From the NCBI RefSeq assembly GCF_003185915.1, contig NZ_QHLZ01000006.1:1-64000 (forward strand): a DNA stretch of 64,000 bases, written 5' to 3'. Positions within the stretch are counted from its first letter, which is position 1, and every line of letters starts with the position of its first letter. A program made the translations under genes and the position numbers. This stretch comes from Arthrobacter psychrochitiniphilus (GTDB lineage: Bacteria; Actinomycetota; Actinomycetes; Actinomycetales; Micrococcaceae). Shown one piece after another: positions 42,879-50,873 of the stretch. The notes beneath the pieces are model-generated. The model was given only the letters and a program-made list of their open reading frames with translations, ran no database searches and was not told the DNA's origin.

Positions 42879-43490
42879 CTAGGCCTTGAGTAGGCCTGTG
42901 GCGATGAACGCTTTACGGTAAATTTCTTTGATTACGAGTTCCTTGCGGGCGTTGTATTGCATGGAGTGTTCGCCGGCAGCCCGTGACAAAGCTGCCGCCT
43001 CACGTTTTGTATCTGCGTAGAGAACACGATCGTCAGGATTGGCGCGAAGCCAGTCTCGGAAGATTCGATGCTTGATTACCTCGGGGCTGTCATATCCAAA
43101 GACGTGAAGATGGCAAGCTGGCTCCAAGTGGCGCAGGACGCGGTGTCCGAACCACCAAGGCTCCCGAACCCGTAGTTCGAAACCGGCACGTTCAAGTGCT
43201 GGAACGTATGACTCCTCATCGTTGGGGTCGGCGACGATCAGGTCAATGTCGATAATCGGCTTAGCGGGCAGGCCTGGAACTGACGTCGAACCAACATGTT
43301 CGATCACTAGCGCGCGCCAGCCCAGGGCGTCCTTGATCTCCTTGGCGAGCACGTGGAATTGCCCGGGCCAAGCGTCACTCCAATCGACTACGTCGAAATT
43401 AAGTGAGGGTCCGGCGCCAGGAATATAGGCGGAATGCCCTTCGGGAATGGGCGGGTCATGAAACGTCACGATGTCGTTGGGGTGTGGCAT
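42879..43490 (-). CDS. GrpB family protein (UPF0157, nucleotidyltransferase fold)
   Basis: The product of about 203 residues has the GrpB pattern: ALVIEHVGSTSVPGLPAKPI (the G-S-T-[AS]-V-P-G-L nucleotidyltransferase loop), IDIDLIVADPNDEE with the acidic metal residues, and CHLHVFGYDSPEVIKHRIFR. Such proteins are predicted nucleotidyltransferases of unknown target, sometimes fused to CoaE. ATG 43490 begins just before the domain. It is a stand-alone gene within the cassette-like series. Confidence 0.87.
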   Translation of the reverse strand: MPHPNDIVTFHDPPIPEGHSAYIPGAGPSLNFDVVDWSDAWPGQFHVLAKEIKDALGWRALVIEHVGSTSVPGLPAKPIIDIDLIVADPNDEESYVPALERAGFELRVREPWWFGHRVLRHLEPACHLHVFGYDSPEVIKHRIFRDWLRANPDDRVLYADTKREAAALSRAAGEHSMQYNARKELVIKEIYRKAFIATGLLKA

Positions 43491-43589
43491 GAGCCTATTC
43501 TCACTGATCCTGACCGCTTTTGAGCTCTGCAACATTCTCACGTTGGCAAAGGGACTCCATAAACGGAACCGTTTACCGGACGTCCTAAT

Positions 43590-44030
43590 TCAGACTTGCT
43601 CGGCAAGGTAGTCGTAGCTGAACGGCAAGAGGTCGCTGGCAATAACGCTCACAAGTCCATGTGGAGTATCGAGGATTACGCGGATTCCTGGGTAGTAATC
43701 AACAAGAATCTGCCGATCCCGCCCGCAAGGACTTTTCACGCCTCGGTCATGATTTCCAACGGCCACAATGTGAGTTAATTCAGCCGCACCTGCGGCGCGC
43801 GCTGCTCCGAGCGCGACGAGCTCCGCGCAGGGACCGCCTGTGAAGTGGTACAGATTCACGCCTGAAAAGGTCCGTCCGTCTTTTGCTCGAACCGCAGCGC
43901 CCATTGTGTGCACACCTTCGTTCCCAGGTCCGGCATCAGTGGTTGCATTGATTGTCTCGCGTGCCAGGCCGATGAGAGACTTCTCGATCTCTGACAAGGG
44001 GAGCGCAGAAGCAGGAAGTGAATTGGGCAT
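43590..44030 (-). CDS. cytidine/blasticidin deaminase-fold protein with altered zinc site
   Basis: The 146-residue protein follows the small cytidine deaminase layout: HTMGAAVRAKDGRTFSGVN, then the GGPCAELVALGAARAAG motif (Cys-Ala-Glu: zinc ligand and catalytic Glu) and SPCGRDRQILVDYYPGIRVI. Standard enzymes have PCxxCRQ; here the second Cys is Asp (PCGRDRQ), which leaves two Cys ligands and perhaps the Asp. It may be a deaminase of a nucleoside or antibiotic, or an inactive relative. It stands alone between two spacers. Confidence 0.8.
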   Translation of the reverse strand: MPNSLPASALPLSEIEKSLIGLARETINATTDAGPGNEGVHTMGAAVRAKDGRTFSGVNLYHFTGGPCAELVALGAARAAGAAELTHIVAVGNHDRGVKSPCGRDRQILVDYYPGIRVILDTPHGLVSVIASDLLPFSYDYLAEQV

Positions 44031-44229
44031 ACACCAATAGTAAGAGGGCTAACGTCTGCATCGCCCGTATGTGGAACGGTCTGCGGGACAGGATCCTCTT
44101 GGTGGCCGCGTGACGGTGAGAGTTGAACACACTTGTTTGGTCTCGACCCCGTCGCTCACGAGTCATCATTTTCTTGAGTCATTGAGGTGAGCGGGTGTTT
44201 TCGCCGTGCCATGGAGGTAGTGTCACCAT
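44031..44229. other. spacer with ATGTGGAAC...CGGGACA motif
   Basis: Contains ATGTGGAACGGTCTGCGGGA at 44069, similar to the spacer at 45262. No gene. Confidence 0.5.
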
Positions 44230-44787
44230 ATGCCCGCGATCATAGAGCCGAGAAGCGAACTGATTCCTGGTCCAGCCACAGTTGCTGCCCTAGTGGCGCA
44301 GCTGGTGGAAGGAACATGGCCGAGCACCGATGAGGAACGCGAGACTCTCTTCAGGCACCTCCTCTTCGAATCCGGAGAACGCTTGGACCACGACTCGGAC
44401 GCGTCATCCGCGGCGTCGTATACCCTCCTCACTGACCTGCCAGGTATTTCCTTTGCTTCATGGAATTTGTTTCACGGCAGGTTCATGAGCGTTCACTTCC
44501 ACCTATACACGTTCCCCAAAGCGCGGGCCCCTGAGACCCGCCTGGGCCACGACGCAGTGTCGGGTATGTTGACCGATCTGTACGGCCCGCCGAGCAGGCC
44601 GTGGGAGGACCAAGAGGTGCCGCCCAGTATTTGGAAAGTCAACCACCGAGAAATAGTCACACATCTCTTCACTACGCGCGAGAGCTCGTTGATGCTCAGC
44701 ATTTCTGACGGGGAGCTTGCTGTTGCAGCAGAAGCGGAGGCAACCCACGAGACCGGCGATTCAGACAGGATCGTCCCATCCCAGTAG
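44230..44787 (+). CDS. hypothetical protein, 185 residues
   Basis: Unrecognised soluble protein. It reads PGPATVAALVAQLVEGTWPS at the start and has a Trp/Phe-rich middle (FASWNLFHGRFMSVHFHLY) followed by LTDLYGPPSRPWED and an acidic end. The pattern of conserved Trp and the size resemble DUF6301-like or immunity-type proteins, without certainty. The ATG follows GGAGGTAGTGTCACC-like sequence, a fair ribosome site. The VOC gene follows 62 bases later in the same direction. Confidence 0.6.
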   Translation: MPAIIEPRSELIPGPATVAALVAQLVEGTWPSTDEERETLFRHLLFESGERLDHDSDASSAASYTLLTDLPGISFASWNLFHGRFMSVHFHLYTFPKARAPETRLGHDAVSGMLTDLYGPPSRPWEDQEVPPSIWKVNHREIVTHLFTTRESSLMLSISDGELAVAAEAEATHETGDSDRIVPSQ

Positions 44788-44849
44788 TGGAACGTCAAAT
44801 GGAACAAGATTGCACTTCTGAAGCGGGATATGCCTGAAAGGATTGGAGC

Positions 44850-45218
44850 ATGATCGGGCGTTTGCATCACGTCGTTCTTGATACGGCTGACCCTTCAGGT
44901 CTTGCGCACTTCTACTCGGCGATTCTTGGACTGCCGATCACCTTCAGCTCGGAAGAGTGGATCGTCGTGGCAGCCAATGACACGTCATCGGGTCTGGCGT
45001 TCCAAAATGCTCCGGGACACGTACCACCCACCTGGCCAGACCCGTCGAGCTCACAACAGTTCCATCTCGACATCATGGTCGAAGATATCGATGAGGCGAG
45101 CACACGAGTGCAGGCCCTGGGCGCACGCAAAGTCCACGCCGCAGATCACGTCTTTGTCGATCCCTCCGGCCACCCCTTCTGCCTCATAAAGATGCCCGAC
45201 TGGGCTGCTCCGCTCTGA
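44850..45218 (+). CDS. VOC family protein (glyoxalase-like)
   Basis: The 122-residue protein has a glyoxalase-like pattern: GRLHHVVLDTADPSGLAHFY, then QFHLDIMVEDIDEASTRV and VFVDPSGHPFCLIK at the end. The last metal position, usually Glu, is Cys/Leu in PFCLI, so the metal site may be incomplete. Such proteins act in drug resistance or small-molecule turnover. The ATG lies behind GAAAGGATTGGAGC. It is downstream of the 185-residue gene and may share its transcript. Confidence 0.85.
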   Translation: MIGRLHHVVLDTADPSGLAHFYSAILGLPITFSSEEWIVVAANDTSSGLAFQNAPGHVPPTWPDPSSSQQFHLDIMVEDIDEASTRVQALGARKVHAADHVFVDPSGHPFCLIKMPDWAAPL

Positions 45219-45328
45219 GCTGGCGAGCGGACAACGGGGATCGATGATTGATGGCTCCCACATGTGGAACCCGCTACGGGACCTTGCAAGGACCTATGTA
45301 TCCTGTAGTCAGCTTGTTACCTTTAGCT
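45219..45328. other. spacer with ATGTGGAAC...ACGGGAC motif
   Basis: ATGTGGAACCCGCTACGGGA at 45262 matches the spacer at 44069. It leads into the next small gene. Confidence 0.5.
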
Positions 45329-45589
45329 ATGAATGGAGATAAGTTGCGGCAGTCATCAACTGCTCGGGTGCGGTCGTTCAGGAATAATCATCTCCTTTTG
45401 GCGGCAAGCGCCTTCATCGCCTGCCTTGTGCTCTTTGACTGGGAAACTTCTATCAAAACGTGGGTAGCTGTCGCCGCGCTTGTACTTTGCGGCTTCTGCT
45501 TTTTTCAGGCACTTCGGGCTTGGATGGTACTTAGAAATCGGGAAGAAAACAGTCCTGCAAGACAAGAGGAAACCACGAATGAACCCTGA
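45329..45589 (+). CDS. small membrane protein, about 86 residues
   Basis: Two hydrophobic segments (LLLAASAFIACLVLF and WVAVAALVLCGFCFFQAL) with a basic N-terminus (RQSSTARVRSFRNN) and an acidic, Glu-rich end. No family is recognised. The start is uncertain: ATG 45329, or ATG 45296 behind AAGGA. It looks like a genuine small membrane protein by composition only. Confidence 0.45.
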   Translation: MNGDKLRQSSTARVRSFRNNHLLLAASAFIACLVLFDWETSIKTWVAVAALVLCGFCFFQALRAWMVLRNREENSPARQEETTNEP

Positions 45590-45708
45590 CGAAATAGCCA
45601 GCGAAGTGTCCATTTAGCAGGTCAGATTTCGGCATGCTAGGCCGTAGGATCTAGACGAGAATTGTTGCTGATCCAATGTCTCTCAGGGGAACGCCTTGTG
45701 GGGCGGAT

Positions 45709-45891
45709 TTAAGGAAGTGAACGATGCTGATCCCTAGTGATTTTCCGGTTTATGAAGACTGCGGCAATTCCACCAACGATTCCGGCTAGCACTAGCATCA
45801 GCAGACCGAGCCAACCCAACAACTGATACATCAACCAGCAGAGGACTAAATATCCTGCTATCCATATGGCGCGTTTGGCAGTTTTACTCAT
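45709..45891 (-). CDS. small membrane protein, 60 residues
   Basis: Two hydrophobic segments (IWIAGYLVLCWLMYQLL and LMLVLAGIVGGIAAVF) between a basic start (MSKTAKRA) and a basic end (NRKITRDQHR). No recognised family. It is a lone gene in the cassette-like region with weak start evidence. Confidence 0.45.
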   Translation of the reverse strand: MSKTAKRAIWIAGYLVLCWLMYQLLGWLGLLMLVLAGIVGGIAAVFINRKITRDQHRSLP

Positions 45892-45980
45892 GCCTCAGTC
45901 TAGGAACGAAGGGCGCGCGTGAATAGGGCGCGGGCGGTCAGAACTGGTAGCACTCGTCTCGAAATCGATCTACCGCACTG

Positions 45981-46000
45981 GCGTCCCGCAAGCCGGTCGA
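45981..46000 (-). repeat. partial copy of the inverted-repeat end
   Basis: Reads inverted as TCGACCGGCTTGCGGGA, identical over 17 bases to 39636-39652. A shorter version (GACCGGCTTGCGG inverted) is at 46817-46829. Both sit in spacers of the small-gene series. Confidence 0.7.
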
Positions 46001-46070
46001 TCACAGGTCGGCCTGATCGGCTGAGGCAGCAGTAGCTGTGAGATCAAATTAGCCGTCCGGCGGGGAACGG

Positions 46071-46679
46071 CTACCGGGCACTAACGGCCGTTTCGGAGGT
46101 TTGGCGCAGTGGCAGGGCCATGAGGACTTCGTCTTGGTCGCCGTCAGGAAACCGGAGAGCCTTGGGCCAACGCCCGATTTCCTGCCAACCGCAAGATTCG
46201 TAAAAGCCCTCAAGGCCCATACCGGAGCGCAGTTCAAGATGCAGCTGTTCAAGAGTGAGGTCCTCGGTGGCTGCCCGTTCCACCTCGGCCATGAGCGCCC
46301 GCCCGACCCCGCGTTTCCGAAAGCTGAGGGCAGTCTGGACGCGCAGCACTCGTGCCCAGTGCGCTGTGAGCTCGTTTGCATTTCCAACCTGGAACAGCCA
46401 CCCGGCTAGCTCCCCGTTGATAGTGGCCAGCAGAAGCCGATTGGCCGGTTCGTCAAGAGATTCAATCATGGCATCAAGTGACACCAGGACTTGCTCTTCG
46501 GAAACCGGTGGGAATGGGAATCCCACGGCACCGCCCGCGTTCGACACATCTCGCCAACACAGCATAAGTTGTCGCCGCACAACGGGATCAACCATTGTCG
46601 GCGTGGTCAGCCACTGCATTTGAGTCGGGTTATTTTGGGCGTAGTCCGTATGGATTTGCTCGTCATTGGTCGTCACCAC
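46071..46679 (-). CDS. GNAT family N-acetyltransferase
   Basis: The product of up to 202 residues has the GNAT core. The acetyl-CoA loop is RVQTALSFRKRGVGRALMAE (R-x-x-G-x-G/A pattern), followed by DLTLEQLHLELRSGMGLEGF and YESCGWQEIGRWPKALRF, the usual end of GNATs. The substrate is unknown. The start is uncertain: GTG 46679, or ATG 46619 near PTMVDPVVRRQL. It is a single gene with repeat-bearing spacers on both sides. Confidence 0.82.
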   Translation of the reverse strand: MVTTNDEQIHTDYAQNNPTQMQWLTTPTMVDPVVRRQLMLCWRDVSNAGGAVGFPFPPVSEEQVLVSLDAMIESLDEPANRLLLATINGELAGWLFQVGNANELTAHWARVLRVQTALSFRKRGVGRALMAEVERAATEDLTLEQLHLELRSGMGLEGFYESCGWQEIGRWPKALRFPDGDQDEVLMALPLRQTSETAVSAR

Positions 46680-47092
46680 GTCATCGTGCCCCTTGAAGAT
46701 TCAATCGTTGTGGATGTATACGGCGTTTCGCGTTATCGAATCATAGCCGCGGTAAAGCGCGGTACGCCTCAAAGTATGTGGACAACAGGCGAACCACGGC
46801 CACCGTGAGGAGTGTTCCGCAAGCCGGTCCTTCAGCTGACGCACCGGCGGCTGACCTGCTGCCTTGCAATTGGTGGGCCATGCAGTGTCCATTTAGGGTG
46901 TCCGGTGAACCGTCCGGTGACGGAGCGTCATACGGTACAGGCCAAATGGCTTTGGGCAAGGTTCATCTGGGTGGGGGAGTGGTCTGGCCCGTCTTGCTCT
47001 TAGGGGACCAGAGGTACAGCGGTTGGCGATAAGCGCATGATCATGGTTGTTAGGGCCCTGTATTTCCTTTGCCGTCCCTGCCCCGACAAGAT
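46680..47092. other. spacer with repeats, no gene
   Basis: About 410 bases. It contains the inverted GACCGGCTTGCGG element at 46817 and AGTGTCCATTTAG at 46884-46896, the latter identical to 45605-45617. Open frames here are not convincing. Confidence 0.5.
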
Positions 47093-47698
47093 TCAGTCTT
47101 GAGTGGTGATCCAGTTCTGGGCTTCGATCTCTGCGATGCGACGGTACAGGGTCGCTCGGGACATGCCTAGATCTCGGGCGACTTGGGTGGCGGATTGGCC
47201 GGCATCGATGAGTCGTCGGGCATTGTCGATCTGGCTGTTGGTGAACTGTGGCCGACGGCCGCCCAGGTCTTTGCCGGCGGCTCGGCGTTTGGACACTGAA
47301 TCGGTGATGCGTTCCCGCTTGATGTCCAGTTCCATTTGCGCCAGTGCTGCCATGACGGTGAAGACCATTGAACCCATGGGCGTGCCCGTGTCCACATCGC
47401 CGCCTCCTAGATTCAGCACACGCAGCCCGATTTTGCGCTCCCGCAGCCCTTGGGAGAGATCCAGCATATTGGCGGTGGATCGTCCGAGCCGGTCCAAAGT
47501 GGTTATCACGAGGGTATCGCCTTCATGAAGGGCCTTGACGGCATTATCGAAACTTGGCCGGCTGGTCCTGGCACCACTGACTCCGTGGTCCGTATAGAGG
47601 TCATCGTGGCGCACACCGGCACCGAGTAAGTCAGTGATTTGTCGGTCAGCGTCCTGTACCCGGGTCGATACGCGTGCGTACCCGATGAGCTTGCCCAT
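47093..47698 (-). CDS. serine recombinase (resolvase/invertase family)
   Basis: The product of about 201 residues is a small serine recombinase. LIGYARVSTRVQDADRQI holds the nucleophile Ser and the Arg after it, DHGVSGARTSRPSF and TLVITTLDRLGRSTANML are the usual catalytic-domain motifs, and the C-terminal part has a resolvase helix-turn-helix (ARDLGMSRATLYRRI). It is close to Tn3-type resolvases and DNA invertases by length. ATG 47698 is preferred (GGAGAAG in front). Palindromic res-like sequences occupy the upstream 150 bases, as in resolvase loci. No Tn3 transposase gene is in the window. Confidence 0.93.
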   Translation of the reverse strand: MGKLIGYARVSTRVQDADRQITDLLGAGVRHDDLYTDHGVSGARTSRPSFDNAVKALHEGDTLVITTLDRLGRSTANMLDLSQGLRERKIGLRVLNLGGGDVDTGTPMGSMVFTVMAALAQMELDIKRERITDSVSKRRAAGKDLGGRRPQFTNSQIDNARRLIDAGQSATQVARDLGMSRATLYRRIAEIEAQNWITTQD

Positions 47699-47709
47699 TG
47701 TCTTCTCCA

Positions 47710-47850
47710 AAGTGTCGCGCAACAGTGGTTGCCTACCGCAATCCCAGCCCTTGCTTATGAGACATAGTAGCAAGACGTGGTCGCCTTTGAATTTTCAAGG
47801 ATCGTGCAGTGTCTCGATCAGTTGTCTTGTATCCCTAGGGATGCGAGACA
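47710..47850. promoter_or_regulatory. candidate res site upstream of the serine recombinase
   Basis: Three elements: TGTCGCGCAACAGTGGTTGC near 47713 (inner palindrome GCAAC-AGTG-GTTGC), GAGACATAGTAGCAA near 47759, and TGTCTC at 47810 paired with GAGACA at 47845. Three binding subsites directly upstream of the gene are the normal layout of a resolvase res region. The remaining spacer up to 48086 holds nothing else. Confidence 0.55.
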
Positions 47851-48086
47851 GGCGGCTCGGTCGGATCGGTTCCAACTGACGCTAAGGGGAAAGGACACCT
47901 GCGTGTCGAACGGCACGCGCTATAGGTGAGCAGGCTGCGCGGATCCGTTCGGCAAGTTCCACCGTTACCGGCGTCCCTGTACGCGGACGGACAGCAGGTG
48001 GGGTAATTCGATATCGTGACGTTGTTCAGAGCCGGCGCTTAACTGTCATTTTCCATGTTCATTCACCGGTGGTGCATGATGCAGGT

Positions 48087-49274
48087 ATGACTGAGGTAAA
48101 TCTGCATGTTGAGAATAAGAATCATCTACGCTGGCGGTGGTTTGGGGCGTGCGCTTTCGTTGCTGCTTCGATTGCGGCCATTTGGTTGCTGCCGGAGGCC
48201 TTGGTGAACTGGTCTACCAGAGCAATTGTTGATCCCTTGAAGCCTCTTAGCTCGGCAGAATTCGTCAAGGCGGTTACCGATGCCCGACAGGGCGTTCTGT
48301 TCTCCGTCGGTGGCTGCATCGCAATCTTTACTCTTCTTATTAGTTTGTCCAAACATAATCTGGACCGTCGAAGCCAAGAATTGGACAGGGAGAGACAAGA
48401 ACTCGATCGAGACGCGAATCGTACAAATCGGTATACCGAAGCTGTCAAGCAGTTGGGGGCCGAGTCGTCGCCGTCCATTCGGCTGGGTGGAATATATGCT
48501 CTCGAACGGATTGCCCAGGACTCCCCGCGGGACCGACAGACGATTTTGGACGTGCTCTGTGCATTTGCCCGGGAGAGATCCTCAGTGGCCAAGATGGTGG
48601 GCGCGAATGCTGTATTGGTGACCGACGTCGCTGCAGCCGTAACAGTGTTCGGACGCCGTAAATTCTTAGACAGCAATCAAGTCTCGTTCGATTTGTCCAG
48701 GACATATTTGGGAGGAATAAGATTATCAAATGCGTGCTTGGCCTATACAAATTTCGGATTTTCAAACCTCGCAGAAGCGCAGCTGGACCACGCGAACCTG
48801 ACTCGAGTGACTCTCCTCAATGCGAACTTGGTTCGCGCAAATCTCTTCAGCGCCAGCCTAAGATCTGCGAATCTGATCCGTGCCAACTTCACCCTCGCAG
48901 GTTTGAGCGCCGCCGACTTAAGTCAGGCTGACCTATCTGAAGGCATCCTAGATATGGCTCATTTGGGCGATGCCAAGCTTCCCCAGGCGACCCTGAGCAT
49001 GGCGACTCTGAAAGGTGCGACCTTAACTGGAGCGGACATGACCGAGGCAAGCCTTAACGGCGCGGATCTGACGGGTGCGCGACTAAACGGTGCGATCTTA
49101 GTGGGCGCTGACTTGAGCAATGCGAACTTTATGAAGGCTAATCTTGCCGGGGCTGTTTTAGAGGGGGCGATCGTGAGAGACGACTTGGGGTTAGTGAAGT
49201 TAGTAACTCACGATTATTTGGAGTCCGTCGGAGCTCAGGGTCTTGATACTGTTCGAGGGTTGCCGGTCAAATAA
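48087..49274 (+). CDS. membrane-anchored pentapeptide-repeat protein
   Basis: The product of about 395 residues has two N-terminal membrane segments (FGACAFVAASIAAIWLLPEA and GVLFSVGGCIAIFTLLISL), then a charged coiled segment (DRRSQELDRERQELDRDANR) and a domain with IRLGGIYALERIAQDSP. The C-terminal 180 residues are A(D/N)LxxA pentapeptide repeats (such as ANLVRANLFSASLRSANLIR and ADLTGARLNGAILVGADLSN) that form a right-handed beta-helix. Such proteins are widespread; some shield gyrase, most are unassigned. The ATG at 48087 lies behind CAGGT. It is a single gene in the island. Confidence 0.88.
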   Translation: MTEVNLHVENKNHLRWRWFGACAFVAASIAAIWLLPEALVNWSTRAIVDPLKPLSSAEFVKAVTDARQGVLFSVGGCIAIFTLLISLSKHNLDRRSQELDRERQELDRDANRTNRYTEAVKQLGAESSPSIRLGGIYALERIAQDSPRDRQTILDVLCAFARERSSVAKMVGANAVLVTDVAAAVTVFGRRKFLDSNQVSFDLSRTYLGGIRLSNACLAYTNFGFSNLAEAQLDHANLTRVTLLNANLVRANLFSASLRSANLIRANFTLAGLSAADLSQADLSEGILDMAHLGDAKLPQATLSMATLKGATLTGADMTEASLNGADLTGARLNGAILVGADLSNANFMKANLAGAVLEGAIVRDDLGLVKLVTHDYLESVGAQGLDTVRGLPVK

Positions 49275-49294
49275 GATGTAATGAACCGGACCAG

Positions 49295-49717
49295 TTACCA
49301 GACCGATTGGCTCCACAGCGGTGAATTCATGCCATCCGGGGTGCCGTACTCCGGGGCCATGGTTAGTTCCGCTTCGGTAGGTTTTACGTCCCGATAGAAG
49401 ACCGTCAACTCCGTTCCCGTGATTTGGGTACCGAGTCTGAGAATCTCAGTTCGTCCGTGAGTCCACGGCATGACGGGAGCGCCTGCACCGTTCATTATAG
49501 TTACTGGGCCACCATGGAAGTTGAGGAAATACGTAACCCAGACGGGGGACTTGCCGAGATACTTGAGCTGCCATAGGGTATCTTCGAGTCTTTTGAGTTC
49601 CCAAGGTTCTGTTGGTCGCTTGCTCAACTTATAGATGATGATAGGCACGATAATCGCGCCCAGTGCTGCAATGATGGCACTTACTGCGCTGACGATCGTC
49701 CAAAATTCCGTAGTCAC
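49295..49717 (-). CDS. membrane-anchored hypothetical protein, 140 residues
   Basis: One N-terminal membrane segment (IVSAVSAIIAALGAIIVPII) after a short TTEFWT start; the rest is a soluble Trp- and Pro-rich domain (WQLKYLGKSPVWVTYFLNF, then ELTVFYRDVKPTEAELT). No family is recognised. Start is GTG with GGAGG four bases upstream. It is convergent with the pentapeptide gene, 20 bases away. Confidence 0.6.
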   Translation of the reverse strand: MTTEFWTIVSAVSAIIAALGAIIVPIIIYKLSKRPTEPWELKRLEDTLWQLKYLGKSPVWVTYFLNFHGGPVTIMNGAGAPVMPWTHGRTEILRLGTQITGTELTVFYRDVKPTEAELTMAPEYGTPDGMNSPLWSQSVW

Positions 49718-50261
49718 GTGGCCTCCTTATTTCTCGTTATTTGTCGGGCTGTCACTACCAGGTCATGGTGAACTTAAAGGAAGGCCATGAAGTCGTTTTG
49801 TTGGCCTGGTCGTCGGGCAACCGGCCGATTGCACGAGCATAGTGTGTTTACCGGTGCCCTTCGAGAATTTGGTGCTTCAGGCCGGGGTTCGGATGGGAAT
49901 TATTGTGACAATCGACCCACTCAAACACGATCTCGAAAGTATCGGTCTTGGCCCAGTACACCTGGATAGCACCTGTGTTGGCGGCGCTGACCTTTGGTCG
50001 GTCAATCTGGCGTCATCCGGAAATACCAATCGCCCAAGCTTCATGAGTGGAGAATGCTATAGAAGTTGATGTCACTGACTGTCTCATAACCTCAGTGTCG
50101 CAGAACCCATGGGATACGAGACATGCCAATGGCCGGGAAGGTTTCTGGAGTCACTCCAAACGATATCTGCCGTCCCTGATGACGGCGCCAATTGACAGAA
50201 ACAGGCGGGCGTCGGCTGAGCATAGTTGTTGAATGTCGGGCGCCACGTGGTCACCTGCCAC
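49718..50261. other. spacer with TGTCTC...GAGACA pair, no gene
   Basis: About 540 bases without a supported gene. TGTCTC at 50080 and GAGACA at 50118 flank AACC-containing half-sites, similar in span to 47810-47850. A 75-codon plus-strand frame from 49842 has no ribosome site and no known pattern. Confidence 0.5.
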
Positions 50262-50846
50262 CTATCTTGCCTTGGAAGAGTTGACTTGGACTCGTGGTCG
50301 GTATTTGGGATCTGTGACGAAGGGGATGGCGGCCGACGATGCGTAGGTGTGGTAATCAGCAGCCATCAGACAGTAGACCTCGGGCCATGGCCCGTGTACC
50401 TGTATCTGGTTTGGATCCGGTGAGATCAGGAGGACTGAGCCCCGCCAAATTTCGTCTGGGATGGCTTCCATCCATGCCCGTTGAACATATCCGAACTTGT
50501 CCCAGCGTAGGGTGACCCAAGTGCCTGTGGGGTCCAATGAGTGAATGTCCAGGATGGTGATTTCGGTCGTGACTCCGAGCTGGCTTTTGACGGTGGAGAA
50601 ATGCTCCCATTGTTGGACGGCATGGGTAATCCACGCCCGCGAACGGCGGACTTTTACGACCCAGATGGTTGCTGCAATGCCGGCCAAGACTACGGCCGCA
50701 GCCGCGAAGGCCAAACCGACCACTGCGGCCGCCGTCTGGGCTATGAACAGCCTAATGGCGGTGGTGAGGCACACGCAGCTGATCACGGCGAGTGTGACTG
50801 CCCAGCCGGATGAGGCTTGGGGTTTGACCATTGGGTTCGTTCGCAT
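50262..50846 (-). CDS. membrane protein downstream of the relaxase
   Basis: The 194-residue protein has two adjacent membrane segments near the N-terminus (WAVTLAVISCVCLTTAIRL and AAVVGLAFAAAAVVLAGIAA), then a cytoplasmic domain with TEITILDIHSLDPTGTWVTL and VYCLMAADYHTYASSAA. No family is recognised. AGAGG precedes the ATG. It follows the relaxase gene by 27 bases in the same direction, so it is probably part of the mobilisation operon. Confidence 0.65.
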   Translation of the reverse strand: MRTNPMVKPQASSGWAVTLAVISCVCLTTAIRLFIAQTAAAVVGLAFAAAAVVLAGIAATIWVVKVRRSRAWITHAVQQWEHFSTVKSQLGVTTEITILDIHSLDPTGTWVTLRWDKFGYVQRAWMEAIPDEIWRGSVLLISPDPNQIQVHGPWPEVYCLMAADYHTYASSAAIPFVTDPKYRPRVQVNSSKAR

Positions 50847-50873
50847 GACTCGACCTCTGCCTTTGTACTGATT

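Noticed and set aside
46680..47092. Small gene upstream of the recombinase gene
   Set aside because: Open frames on both strands overlap and none has a start signal or motif.
49842..50069. Small plus-strand gene in the spacer
   Set aside because: No ribosome site and no recognisable pattern; it lies in a gap with recombination motifs.
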